Assembly (NCBI GenBank): GCA_021199655.1
Contig: JAJQHQ010000050.1
Coordinates: 62,001-126,000 of the forward strand
Source: Lachnospiraceae bacterium
GTDB lineage: Bacteria > Bacillota > Clostridia > Lachnospirales > Lachnospiraceae
DNA length: 64,000 bases
Reading direction: 5' to 3'
In this document: piece after piece, positions 42,272 to 50,930 of the stretch
Layout: the number at the start of each line of letters is the position of its first letter
How positions within the stretch are numbered: position 1 is the first letter of the stretch
Made by a program: the position numbers and the translations under genes
Notes under the pieces: generated by a model
What the model saw: the letters and a program-made list of their open reading frames with translations, nothing else
Told to the model about the DNA's origin: nothing
Databases searched by the model: none

Positions 42272-43135
42272 ATGCTGGCAATATATAAAAAGGAAGTCAA
42301 AGGTCTTTTGAATTCGATGGTTGGCTTTGTGTTTATGGCGCTTTTCCTTCTGGTGACCGGTATTTATTTTGCCGCGTACAACCTGCAGTCAGCCTACCCG
42401 AAATTTGCCTATACCCTTTCAGCAGTACTGATCGTGCTGCTGGTGGCGGTGCCGATCCTGACGATGCGTGTGCTGGCTGAGGAACAGAAGCAGAAGACCG
42501 ACCAGCTCCTGCTGACCGCGCCGGTGACGGTAACGGAGATTGTGGTGGGGAAATTTCTGGCACTGATGACGATTTTTCTGATCCCAATGCTGATCCTGGT
42601 GTTTTATCCGCTGATTCTTTCACAGTTCGGAACAATTTATTTTGCTGAGACCTATACGGCGATGTTTGGCTTTTTCCTGATGGGCTGCAGCTTTCTGGCA
42701 ATCGGACTTTTTATTTCGTCCGTAACGGAAAGCCAGATCATCGCGGCCGTACTGACATTTCTGGTCCTGTTTGTATTTTATCTGATGGACGGCATCGCCG
42801 GGTTCTTTCCGGAGACAGCGTCCGGGTCCTTTTATGTGCTGCTTGTGATTGTCCTGATCGCGGCGCTGGTGATTTATTCAATAATAAAAAACGCCCTCAT
42901 TGCCGCCATTTGCGGCATCGTGGGGGAAGCGGCGCTGATCATCGCCTATGTGACGAACGCAAGTGTGTATGAAGGGCTGATCCAGGATATCTTAAGTGTG
43001 TTCAGTATTTCGGATCATTTTTCTGAGTTTTACAGCGGCATATTTGACATCACAGGCCTTGTATATTATGTATCCGTAATCGTAATCGCACTGTTTCTGA
43101 CCGTTGAGACGATCCAGAAACGGCGCTGGGGCTAA
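42272..43135 (+). CDS. Gld-type ABC-2 permease (GldF-like)
   Basis: 287 residues with six or seven membrane segments. MLAIYKKEVKGLLNSMVGFV and MRVLAEEQKQKTDQLLLTAP are family blocks of ABC-2 permeases paired with GldG. It starts one base after the ATPase stop, preceded by GGAAGGAGAGG, so translation is coupled. Confidence 0.9.
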   Translation: MLAIYKKEVKGLLNSMVGFVFMALFLLVTGIYFAAYNLQSAYPKFAYTLSAVLIVLLVAVPILTMRVLAEEQKQKTDQLLLTAPVTVTEIVVGKFLALMTIFLIPMLILVFYPLILSQFGTIYFAETYTAMFGFFLMGCSFLAIGLFISSVTESQIIAAVLTFLVLFVFYLMDGIAGFFPETASGSFYVLLVIVLIAALVIYSIIKNALIAAICGIVGEAALIIAYVTNASVYEGLIQDILSVFSISDHFSEFYSGIFDITGLVYYVSVIVIALFLTVETIQKRRWG

Positions 43136-43172
43136 AGAAACTGATCAGGACAGCTATGGAGGTGTAAACTTG

Positions 43173-44876
43173 ATGAATCCAAATAATGAAGAAGCGAATA
43201 AGCAGGAGCAGGAAAAAAAGAAGAGGCGCCCGCGTCTGAAGAAAAATATGCGTCAGCTGCGGCACGGCTCCTACAGCATCGCGCTGACCGTGATCGTGGT
43301 GGTGGCGGTGCTGATCGTGAATCTGATCGCCGGACAGATTCCATCGCAGTACACACAGATCGACTTAAGCGGACAGCAGCTTTCCGTGTTGACGGATACG
43401 ACAAAGGAGCTCATTGAGGGACTGACCGAAGATGTCACCATTTACTATATTCTGGAGGATGACAACCGGGATTCCTATGTATCCAGACTTCTGGAGCGAT
43501 ATGATGATCTCTCCTCTCATCTGACTGTGATCGAGAAGGATCCGGTGCTGTATCCGCAGTTTACTTCGCAGTATACCGATGAGACACTCACAGATAACAG
43601 TGTGATCGTCGTGTGCGGGGACAACAGCAGGGTGATTTCCTACGATGATATGTATGAGTATGAGTTCAGCTACACTTATTACTCTTACACGGCCAGCGGT
43701 TTCGACGCCGAGGGGCTGATCACCAGCGCGATCGCGGCGCTGACCAGCGACGATATTCCGAAGCTGTATACGCTGACCGGACACAATGAGCTGGAGCTGA
43801 CAGACACGCTGACCACTTCGATTGAAAAAGAAAATATTGAGGTGGAGGAACTCAATCTGGTGACTTCAGACGCGGTGCCGGACGACGCGGACTGTCTGCT
43901 GATCTGTTCGCCGACGTCGGATATCTCGGAAGCAGAGGCGCAGAAGATCATCAATTATCTGCGGCGCGGCGGCAGCGCGATCATCATTACCGATTATGTT
44001 ACGACTGAACTGACCAACCTGAATACGGTGCTGGAATATTACGGAACCGAGCTGGTGGACGGCATCGTCATCGAGGGCAACAGCAACTATTATGTGCAGG
44101 TACCGTACTATCTGGTGCCGGATATCAACAGCACGGATGTATCGTCTGACCTTTCCGGCGGCAATGCGTATGTACTGATGTCAGCGGCGCAGGGCATTGA
44201 GACCACGGACGACGCACGGGATACGCTGTCCATCAGCAGTATCCTCACAACCTCTGACAACTCTTATTCGAAGGTTGATGTACAGAATATGACGACCTAT
44301 GAGGAGGAGGACGGAGATATCGACGGACCGTTTGACATCGGCGTGCTGATCACGGAGACGGTCGAACTGACAGATGAGCTTCTCGAGGAGACATCTTCCG
44401 TGGATGAGGATGTGGACCTGGTAAGCTGGCTGGATGAGCTGGAAGTCGAGGAAGAGACGGAGACTGAAACCGAAGAGGCGGATGAGGAAGCAGAGGAAGA
44501 GACCGAAGCAGCCGAGGATGATACGGAAGCTGCGGAAGACACGGCCGAAACCGAGGAAGAATCAGAATCCGAGACAGAAGAGGAAGAGACGACGGAAGCC
44601 GAGACGAAGATTGCGGTGTTTACCTCCTCTACTCTCGTAAATGACTCTGCGAATTCCATGGTATCCGGCGGCAACTATCAGCTGTTTGTGAATACCTTAA
44701 GCTGGGCCTGCGATCAGGAAAGCTCGGTATCCGTACCGTCCAAGAGTGTGAGCGTCGAATATCTGACATTGACATCCGCATCCATCAGCTTCTGGAGCAT
44801 CATAGCGATCGCCATCATTCCGGGCGGCCTTCTGATCATCGGTCTGGGCATCTGGCTGAGCCGGAGAAAACGATAA
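43173..44876 (+). CDS. GldG-like substrate-binding membrane protein with acidic tract
   Basis: 567 residues. An N-terminal charged segment, a membrane helix near 35-55 (YSIALTVIVVVAVLIVN), then an extracytoplasmic ABC_transp_aux domain (SGQQLSVLTDTTKELIEG, LYTLTGHNELEL, SAIIITDYVTTEL). A Glu/Thr-rich tract of about 60 residues (about 425-485) is inserted before the last strand and the C-terminal helix. Start 43173 with GGAGGTG upstream is chosen; TTG 43170 is one codon earlier. Confidence 0.85.
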   Translation: MNPNNEEANKQEQEKKKRRPRLKKNMRQLRHGSYSIALTVIVVVAVLIVNLIAGQIPSQYTQIDLSGQQLSVLTDTTKELIEGLTEDVTIYYILEDDNRDSYVSRLLERYDDLSSHLTVIEKDPVLYPQFTSQYTDETLTDNSVIVVCGDNSRVISYDDMYEYEFSYTYYSYTASGFDAEGLITSAIAALTSDDIPKLYTLTGHNELELTDTLTTSIEKENIEVEELNLVTSDAVPDDADCLLICSPTSDISEAEAQKIINYLRRGGSAIIITDYVTTELTNLNTVLEYYGTELVDGIVIEGNSNYYVQVPYYLVPDINSTDVSSDLSGGNAYVLMSAAQGIETTDDARDTLSISSILTTSDNSYSKVDVQNMTTYEEEDGDIDGPFDIGVLITETVELTDELLEETSSVDEDVDLVSWLDELEVEEETETETEEADEEAEEETEAAEDDTEAAEDTAETEEESESETEEEETTEAETKIAVFTSSTLVNDSANSMVSGGNYQLFVNTLSWACDQESSVSVPSKSVSVEYLTLTSASISFWSIIAIAIIPGGLLIIGLGIWLSRRKR

Positions 44877-44950
44877 AAATAAGCGCGGGGCATGGTCTGC
44901 GTCCCGCATAAAAGGCGATGCGGGACATGTCAGGAAAGGATTCGCATATT

Positions 44951-46294
44951 ATGAAAAAAAATAAAAGCTTTAAATTAATAGCAGGAGTCGTGGTGATCGC
45001 GGTTCTGGGCGGCGTGTATTACGGCCTGACTGTTTACAACGAAAAGACAGAAGAAGCCGAGGAGGAAGCGGCTGCGGGAGAGACGATACTGGAGGTGGAT
45101 ACCTCTGCTCTTACGGCAGTGACCTATACGATTGACGGGGAGCAGGTCTCTTTCTCACTGCAGGACGACGACACCTGGCAGAAGGATGACGACGAGACAT
45201 TCCCGGTTGATTCGTCCGCACTGCTGGCACCGCTCGATGAGGCTGCTGAACTGAAATCCGTACGGACGCTGACGGAGGTGGAAGACATTTCGGAATATGG
45301 CCTCGATGAGCCGCAGAATACGATCACCCTTACAGATGAGGACGGTACAGAGACGGTCATCACGATTGGTGACAATAATGCTTCTACCGGAAATGATTAT
45401 CTGATGCTGAATGAGGATGAGACGACCATTTACACAGTATCGACCGACTTAAGCAGCGCGTTTTCGGATGACCTTTATGATTATGCCGAGAGCGAAGAGC
45501 TTCCGACCCTGCAGGCCTCCACGATTGTCAGCATCAGCCTGGAGCAGGCGGATGGGGAGAGCTATGACCTGTATCTGGAGGACGCGATCTGGATGGTGAG
45601 CGGAACCGATCTGTCGATTGAGACGGAAGAAGAAACAGAAGCGGAGACTGACGAAGACGAGACCGCAGCAGAAGCAGATACAGAGAGTGAGACGGAAGAA
45701 GTGACAGAAACAGAAACGGAGGAAGAAGCTGAGACTGAGGAAGAGACAGAAGCAGTAACCATCACGGCGGAGGAACTTGCAGCCGGCGTTGAGGCGGATG
45801 CGGATATCGCCGATACCCTGACCAGCGCGCTCGCGGGGCTTTCCTACACAGACTATCTGGATCACAACTGTACGGACCTCTCGGAATATGGCCTTGATGA
45901 ACCGGCAGCCACCCTGACTATCACCTATGAAGAAGAGGTGGAGACAGAGGAAGAAACTGAAACGGAAGAAGCTGCGGATGAAACAGAGGCAGATACCGAT
46001 ACGGACGGTGAAACGGAATCCGCAGAAGAAACGGAAACAGAGACTGAGACCGAGACAGAAGTACAGACGATTGAGCTGACGATCACCTTCTTCATAGGCG
46101 ATACAGACGACAGCGGCAATTATTATGTGCAGATGGAAGGCTCTACTGAAGTGCACACCATTTCCAGCTCTGTGCTGTCGACTGTCTTTGGCTATACGGC
46201 GTCCGAAATGATCGCGCCGGAGGAAGAGGAGACGGAGATCGAAACGGAAGCAGAAAGCGAGACCGAGGCGGAGACTGAGGATGCGACGGAATGA
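44951..46294 (+). CDS. DUF4340 domain membrane-anchored protein with acidic tracts
   Basis: 447 residues. N-terminal anchor (LIAGVVVIAVLGGVYYGL), then two related halves, each with the phrase SEYGLDEP (near 116 and 316) followed by a beta hairpin and a D-N/D-S-G turn. In the second half the hairpin TLTITYEEE ... ELTITFFIGDTD is split by about 45 Glu/Thr residues; another tract joins the halves and a third ends the protein. DUF4340 proteins accompany Gld-type ABC genes; function unknown. AGGAAAGG precedes ATG 44951. Confidence 0.85.
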   Translation: MKKNKSFKLIAGVVVIAVLGGVYYGLTVYNEKTEEAEEEAAAGETILEVDTSALTAVTYTIDGEQVSFSLQDDDTWQKDDDETFPVDSSALLAPLDEAAELKSVRTLTEVEDISEYGLDEPQNTITLTDEDGTETVITIGDNNASTGNDYLMLNEDETTIYTVSTDLSSAFSDDLYDYAESEELPTLQASTIVSISLEQADGESYDLYLEDAIWMVSGTDLSIETEEETEAETDEDETAAEADTESETEEVTETETEEEAETEEETEAVTITAEELAAGVEADADIADTLTSALAGLSYTDYLDHNCTDLSEYGLDEPAATLTITYEEEVETEEETETEEAADETEADTDTDGETESAEETETETETETEVQTIELTITFFIGDTDDSGNYYVQMEGSTEVHTISSSVLSTVFGYTASEMIAPEEEETEIETEAESETEAETEDATE

Positions 46295-46324
46295 AAGTCG
46301 CGATGAATAAAATATCACTGAAAA

Positions 46325-46350
46325 GGGGCTGTATTCACAGCCCCTTTTTT
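46325..46350 (+). terminator. Terminator of the Gld-type operon
   Basis: GGGGCTGT / ACAGCCCC with loop ATTC and TTTTTT. Strong rho-independent form. Confidence 0.92.
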
Positions 46351-46575
46351 ACTTTATAGGAAACTTCGTTCCTATAAAGTAAAAACGCTCCGCGAGGGCG
46401 CTGGATGTCCAGTGGACATCCGCTTAGCGCCGACCGGAACGGAGTGGAGAGCGCACTCGCGCGTAAAGAATTATGTCGCTGAAGCGACCGCGTCTACGCT
46501 CCGCTTCGGTCGTTGCTAAACGAGCGCCACTGGCGCTCAGCAACGGCGCGAGAATGCGCCAAGGCGCATTCTTTT
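46351..46575. repeat. Cluster of palindromes with two opposed AGT-hairpin modules
   Basis: ACTTTATAGGAA / TTCCTATAAAGT (46351-46380); module GGCGCT-GGATGTCC-AGT-GGACATCC (46398-46450, plus orientation); GTCGCT-ga-AGCGAC near 46473; module in minus orientation with GAGCGCC-ACT-GGCGCTC (46491-46545); perfect palindrome AGAATGCGCC-AA-GGCGCATTCT (46551-46572). No gene lies in this stretch. Confidence 0.75.
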
Positions 46576-46599
46576 TTACCACCGAAACTATGAGCGTGT

Positions 46600-47823
46600 C
46601 TATATCATCCAGATTGGGACAATATAATTTTGAGAATTGATCGCGGAAAGCTCCGGGCGCATGCAAAGCACAGCGCCGGTTCCGCGGGGAACCGTGCCTT
46701 TGTCCAGTATGGAAAAAGTTCCCGCCAGTTCGCTGCCCGGATTCACGGATCGTTTAATCTCCAGCGGATGCAGCTGGCCGTCACTCTCCATCACCAGATC
46801 AATCTCATTGCTGCTCTTGTCACGATAGTACCAGAGCAGGCATTCCTGCGCATTGTTCTGAAAACTCTTCAAAATTTCCGACACCACATAATTTTCCAAA
46901 ATAGAACCGTTGATCGCTCCGTTCTGCAGAATATCCGGGGAACTATAGCGGGTCAGATACGCAACCAATCCCGTATCAAAGAAATACATCTTCGGTGTTT
47001 TCACTGTCCTTTTCAGAAGATTGTTGGAATAAGGTCTCAGATAAAAAATGATATCAGACTTTTCCAACACCTGCAGCCAGCGTTTGGCGGTATCGTCTGA
47101 TACGCCCACATCCTGCGCAATATCATGAATATTCAGCATTTGCCCGGCTCTGCAGGCCGCCGCACGAACGAAGTCCTGAAACAGAAGCTTATCTGTCAAA
47201 GCCACCAGTTCGCTGACGTCCCGATCTATATAGGTTTGTAAATAGCTGGAATAAAATACATCACGGTCTGTAAATTTTCCACTGACATATCCGGGAAGAG
47301 ACCCTTTCCAGATTCGTTGATAGATTCCCTCCAGATTGACCGGTGCGCCTGTATTTTTACGAATTTTCAAAGCTTTTAAATCCACTGAAAAAGGCATACA
47401 CGCTCCCGAACCGTAAACCTCATGCGCAGACAGACCGGGCATGTGCAGCAGAGCGGTTCGCCCCGCCAGTGACTCCTGTGCAAGCTCCATCATATGAAAT
47501 GCCTGAGAACCGGTCAGCCAGAAAGAACCTGGGGCTGCGCCATTATCAATAGCAATTTTAATATAAGAAAAAAGTTCAGGCGCATACTGTATTTCATCAA
47601 TCAAAACCGGTAAATCGTGCATCTGCAGGAAAAGAGCCGGGTCGTGCCTGGCCAGCTTCCGCTCTTCCATATCATCCAGTGTCACATAATTTCGCTCACC
47701 GGACATCAGTTTCCGCAGTACCGTAGTCTTCCCAACCTGACGTGGTCCGGTGATCAATAAACAGGCATACTCCTGAGAAAGGGCAAGGATTTTACTTTCT
47801 ATATCTCTTTTAATATAATTCAT
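46600..47823 (-). CDS. AAA family ATPase, DUF4143 type (second)
   Basis: 407 residues. Walker A GPRQVGKTTVLRKL (about 25-38), Walker B LPVLIDEIQYAPE, sensor region SFWLTGSQAFHMM, DUF4143 with winged helix (IAQDVGVSDDTAKRWLQVL), and C-terminal PD-(D/E)XK-like EIDLVMESDGQLHPLEIKRS. Different subgroup from the protein at 22980. Start 47823 has AGAAGGAGGGCATC upstream. Stand-alone gene; role unknown. Confidence 0.88.
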   Translation of the reverse strand: MNYIKRDIESKILALSQEYACLLITGPRQVGKTTVLRKLMSGERNYVTLDDMEERKLARHDPALFLQMHDLPVLIDEIQYAPELFSYIKIAIDNGAAPGSFWLTGSQAFHMMELAQESLAGRTALLHMPGLSAHEVYGSGACMPFSVDLKALKIRKNTGAPVNLEGIYQRIWKGSLPGYVSGKFTDRDVFYSSYLQTYIDRDVSELVALTDKLLFQDFVRAAACRAGQMLNIHDIAQDVGVSDDTAKRWLQVLEKSDIIFYLRPYSNNLLKRTVKTPKMYFFDTGLVAYLTRYSSPDILQNGAINGSILENYVVSEILKSFQNNAQECLLWYYRDKSSNEIDLVMESDGQLHPLEIKRSVNPGSELAGTFSILDKGTVPRGTGAVLCMRPELSAINSQNYIVPIWMI

Positions 47824-47915
47824 CTGATGCCCTCCTTCTGGCTAATATACGATTCAATCTTATTTTAGCCTGGATCTAGATTTTGTCAAGGCTGTTTTTT
47901 TACAGAAAAACAGAG

Positions 47916-47944
47916 TTGTATGGTGATGCTGGTTGTGCTATGAT
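47916..47944 (+). promoter_or_regulatory. Probable promoter of the D-lactate-type dehydrogenase gene
   Basis: TTGTAT (47916-47921), 17-bp spacer, TATGAT (47939-47944), 36 bases before the start. Confidence 0.5.
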
Positions 47945-47979
47945 AATTTATCAATGATCATTCAGGGAGGAACGCTCAG

Positions 47980-48960
47980 ATGAAATTATATGTGTACAGC
48001 ATGCGGGAGTTTGACGAGCTTCCGTGTTTTGAAAAATTTTGTAAAAAATATGGGATTGAATACGACTACACGACGGAGACGCCGTGCCTTGAGAATCTGG
48101 ATTACTGCCGGGGATATGAAGTGGTCGATATCATCACGACCGTAATTGACCGGCCGATGCTGGATCGTTTTCATGAACTTGGAGTACGCTGCCTGACGAC
48201 GAGAACGATTGGCTATGACCATATCGACACGGCGTACGCGAAGCAGTTGGGCATCGGCGTGATTCATGTTAGTTATTCGCCGAACAGCGTGGCAGACTAC
48301 ACGATTATGATGATGCTGATGGGCTGCCGGAAACTGCCGCATATCATGGAGCGCGCTGCGGTGCAGGATTATACGCTGAAAGGAAAACTCGGCCGGGAGA
48401 TCCAGGACTGCACGGTGGGGATCATCGGCACCGGGCGGATCGGGAAAACGGTTATCCGTCACCTTTCCGGCTTCGGCTGCAAAATGCTTGCCTATGACAT
48501 TTATGAAAGTGATGAGGTCAGGGAGTACGCGCAGTACGTGGATCTGGACACCATTTACCGGGAGTGCGACATTATCACGCTGCACGCCCCGGCTACAGAC
48601 GACAATTATCATATGATCAACGCGCAGGCGATCGAGAAGATGAAGCAGGACGTGATCCTGATCAACTGCGCGCGAGGCGCTCTGGTGGACACGGACGCGC
48701 TGATCGACGGCATTGAGAACGGGAAGATCGGCTTCGCCGGCCTGGACGTCGTTGAGCATGAGAGCGGACTTTATTATTTCAACCGAATGGGTGAGCCGCT
48801 GCACAACCCGAAGCTGGCGATCCTGCGCTCGTACTCAAACGTTCTTGTAAGTCCGCACACCGCCTTTTACACGGACGAGGCAGTGGCTAATATGGCGGAA
48901 AATTCCATCCTCGGCGCCATGAAATTCATGAATGGAGAGGAGACGCCGTTTCTTGTATGA
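47980..48960 (+). CDS. D-lactate dehydrogenase / D-2-hydroxyacid dehydrogenase (LdhA/VanH-like)
   Basis: 326 residues. NAD-binding GIIGTGRIGKTVIRHL, catalytic Arg in NCARGALVDT, Glu in GLDVVEHESG and His in VSPHTAFYTDEA. The N-terminus MKLYVYSMREFDELPCFEKF is of the D-LDH/VanH group. It reduces a 2-oxo acid, probably pyruvate, to the D-hydroxyacid; in VanH-like cases for D-Ala-D-Lac synthesis, but no van genes are near. GGGAGGAA precedes the start. Confidence 0.9.
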   Translation: MKLYVYSMREFDELPCFEKFCKKYGIEYDYTTETPCLENLDYCRGYEVVDIITTVIDRPMLDRFHELGVRCLTTRTIGYDHIDTAYAKQLGIGVIHVSYSPNSVADYTIMMMLMGCRKLPHIMERAAVQDYTLKGKLGREIQDCTVGIIGTGRIGKTVIRHLSGFGCKMLAYDIYESDEVREYAQYVDLDTIYRECDIITLHAPATDDNYHMINAQAIEKMKQDVILINCARGALVDTDALIDGIENGKIGFAGLDVVEHESGLYYFNRMGEPLHNPKLAILRSYSNVLVSPHTAFYTDEAVANMAENSILGAMKFMNGEETPFLV

Positions 48961-48972
48961 TACAAGGGACAA

Positions 48973-49013
48973 AAGGTCAGGAAAGGAACGCTTGAGTTCC
49001 GATTCCTGACCTT
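48973..49013 (+). terminator. Long hairpin after the dehydrogenase gene
   Basis: AAGGTCAGGAA / TTCCTGACCTT with inner GGAAC/GTTCC. No T-run, so a transcription-end function is only probable. Confidence 0.5.
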
Positions 49014-49081
49014 GGGGACCGAAAAAACATGAGAAAGTAGCCATTTTTCGAAGAAAAATGAGCGGATTTCGAAGGTTTTTA

Positions 49082-49120
49082 GGATTTCGGGAGTGCGAAG
49101 CACGAAGAAATCCGTAGTAT
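49082..49120. repeat. Hairpin related to that at 40958
   Basis: GGATTTC / GAAATCC enclosing GTGCGAAGCAC, followed by GTAGTATCA. The copy at 40958 has ATTGC/GCAAT at the same place with GTGTGAAGCAC and GTGGTATCA, so the stem changed in a paired way. Confidence 0.55.
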
Positions 49121-49145
49121 CATACTTTTTGGCGCAGAAAGTCCC

Positions 49146-50513
49146 TCACCGGTTCTCCAGCGGCACATACGGCACATGGTGGCCGACGTATTTATAGGCC
49201 GGACGGATGATCTTGCCGCCGTTGACCAGCTCCTCCATGCGGTGGGCACACCAGCCTGCCATACGGGAGATCGCAAAGATCGGTGTGAACATCTCCTGCG
49301 GGATGCCCAGCATGGAGTACACGAAGCCGCTGTAAAAGTCGACGTTGCAGCAGAGCGGCTTGTGCAGATGCTTTTCATGTGTCAGGACGTCGCGCGCGAT
49401 GCGCTCGACATTTTCATAGAGAGAATATTCACGCGTCAGACCCTTCTCCTCGGAGAGCGATCTGGCGTATTCTTTTAAGATGACCGCACGCGGGTCGGAG
49501 CAGGTATAGACCGCGTGGCCCATGCCGTAGATCAGGCCGCGGCCGTCAAATGCTTCTTTGTTGATGATCTTTTTCAGGTAATCAGCAATCTGGTCTTCAT
49601 TTTCCCAGTCCGATACATGTGCGCGGATGTCGGCAAACATCTGCTCGACCTTCAGGTTCGCGCCGCCGTGCTTCGGGCCTTTGAGCGAACCTAAGGACGC
49701 GGAGATCGCGGAATAGGTATCGGTCTCTGTCGAAGAGACGACGTGGGTAGTGAAGGTGGAATTGTTGCCGCCGCCGTGCTCCGCATGGATGACGAGCGCG
49801 ATATCAAGCACCCGTGCCTCCAGCTCAGTGTACTGTCCGTCCTCCCGCAGCGTCCGCAGGATATTTTCCGCCGTGGAAAGCTTCGGATCCGGATAGCGGA
49901 TGACGAGGCTCTCATCATCGTGATAATGTTTGTGTGCGTGGTACGCGTACACCGAGATCAGCGGCAGCGACGCGATCAGGGAAAGGCTCTGGCGCAGGAC
50001 ATTCGGGATGGAGATATCGTCCGGATTTTCATCATAGGAGTAAAGCGTCAGCACACTTCTCTGCAGCGCGTTCATCAGATTGCTGCTCGGCGCTTTCATG
50101 ATGACGTCGCGTACGAATTTATTCGGAAGCTCACGGTACTGCGCGAGGATTTTCAGAAATGAGTCCAGCTGCGCCCGGTTCGGCAGTGCGCCGAAGAGCA
50201 GCAGATATACGATCTCTTCATAATTGAAGCGGCGGCCCGCAAAGCCGTTTTTCAGATCCATAATGTTGTAGCCCTGAAAATAGAGCTGGCCTTCATCCGG
50301 TATTTTCTTGCCATTTTCTATGCGGAAAGCCACCACATCCGAGATCTCGGTCAGACCGGTCAGGACGCCCTTACCGTCGGATTCACGGAGCCCCCGTTTT
50401 ACATCATATTCGGTATACAGGTTCAGGTCAAACTGACTGGAGCTTAAGCAGTATTTCGCAAGCTCTTCCAGCCGGATGTCCCGGATCTTTTTTTCTGTTT
50501 CACTGATAGCCAT
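49146..50513 (-). CDS. Citrate synthase (citrate/2-methylcitrate synthase family)
   Basis: 455 residues, the longer type I-like form common in Clostridia. Catalytic histidines lie in LVIHAEHGGGNNSTF and GMGHAVYTCSDPRA, and the acid residue in NVDFYSGFVYSMLGIP. Condenses oxaloacetate with acetyl-CoA, first step toward glutamate in anaerobes. Start 50513 (MAISETEKKIRD) has GAAAGGAG upstream. Single gene; family members may also use propionyl-CoA. Confidence 0.95.
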   Translation of the reverse strand: MAISETEKKIRDIRLEELAKYCLSSSQFDLNLYTEYDVKRGLRESDGKGVLTGLTEISDVVAFRIENGKKIPDEGQLYFQGYNIMDLKNGFAGRRFNYEEIVYLLLFGALPNRAQLDSFLKILAQYRELPNKFVRDVIMKAPSSNLMNALQRSVLTLYSYDENPDDISIPNVLRQSLSLIASLPLISVYAYHAHKHYHDDESLVIRYPDPKLSTAENILRTLREDGQYTELEARVLDIALVIHAEHGGGNNSTFTTHVVSSTETDTYSAISASLGSLKGPKHGGANLKVEQMFADIRAHVSDWENEDQIADYLKKIINKEAFDGRGLIYGMGHAVYTCSDPRAVILKEYARSLSEEKGLTREYSLYENVERIARDVLTHEKHLHKPLCCNVDFYSGFVYSMLGIPQEMFTPIFAISRMAGWCAHRMEELVNGGKIIRPAYKYVGHHVPYVPLENR

Positions 50514-50540
50514 AGGTGACTCCTTTCGCTGCTGTTGATG

Positions 50541-50733
50541 CTATTCGTCTGGAACAGCAGGCCACAGCCTGTCTTTTCCTTGCACTGCTGTTCTGGACTG
50601 TAAACAAAAAAGATGGCACGACACCCACGTGTCTCCACGTCGTAAGTCCGCCATCCTTGCCGGTAACTACAGTTTTCGTTTTCATACGTACCTCGCAGCA
50701 GGTGCGAGGTACTGTCCTGATTAAATAACAGTT
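50541..50733 (-). repeat. Degenerate family 2 copy and family 1 left end upstream of citrate synthase
   Basis: 50541-50605: CTGGAACAGCAG ... CTGCTGTTCTGG inverted repeat with GGCCACAGCCTGTC inside. 50683-50733: CATACGTACCTCGCAGCAGG then TGCGAGGTACTGTCCTGA, an inverted family 1 left end. Between them ACGTGTCTCCACGT and CACCCACGTG are minor dyads. Both lie in the 5' region of the citrate synthase gene. Confidence 0.6.
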
Positions 50734-50742
50734 TACCATACT

Positions 50743-50910
50743 TTACAGGAAAAAGTAAAGCACAAGAATTCCAATCAGCGCCGCAGCAAGCAGCACTGCC
50801 AGTATGATCAGGAAAATCTGCGCGGGCGTAAGGCCATTGCCGCGGTTTTTATCGGAGCGCTCCCAGGAATCCTCCCAGTCGCTTTTCATTTCACGTTCGG
50901 TTCGGTTCAT
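50743..50910 (-). CDS. Small single-span membrane protein (55 residues)
   Basis: Reads MNRTEREMKSDWEDSWERSD, then KNRGNGLTPAQ, then the hydrophobic end IFLIILAVLLAAALIGILVL and YFFL. A strong ribosome site (GGGAGGT, eight bases before ATG) supports expression. The charged, Trp-containing N-terminus should face the cytoplasm. Codon use is like the neighbours. No family recognised. It lies upstream of and co-directional with citrate synthase, with a repeat element between. Confidence 0.65.
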   Translation of the reverse strand: MNRTEREMKSDWEDSWERSDKNRGNGLTPAQIFLIILAVLLAAALIGILVLYFFL

Positions 50911-50930
50911 GTGTCGGTACCTCCCTGGCT

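Noticed and set aside
47980-48960. vanH of a vancomycin resistance cluster
   Set aside because: The protein is of the VanH/LdhA group, but no ligase, VanX-like or regulator genes adjoin; a fermentative D-lactate dehydrogenase is more likely.
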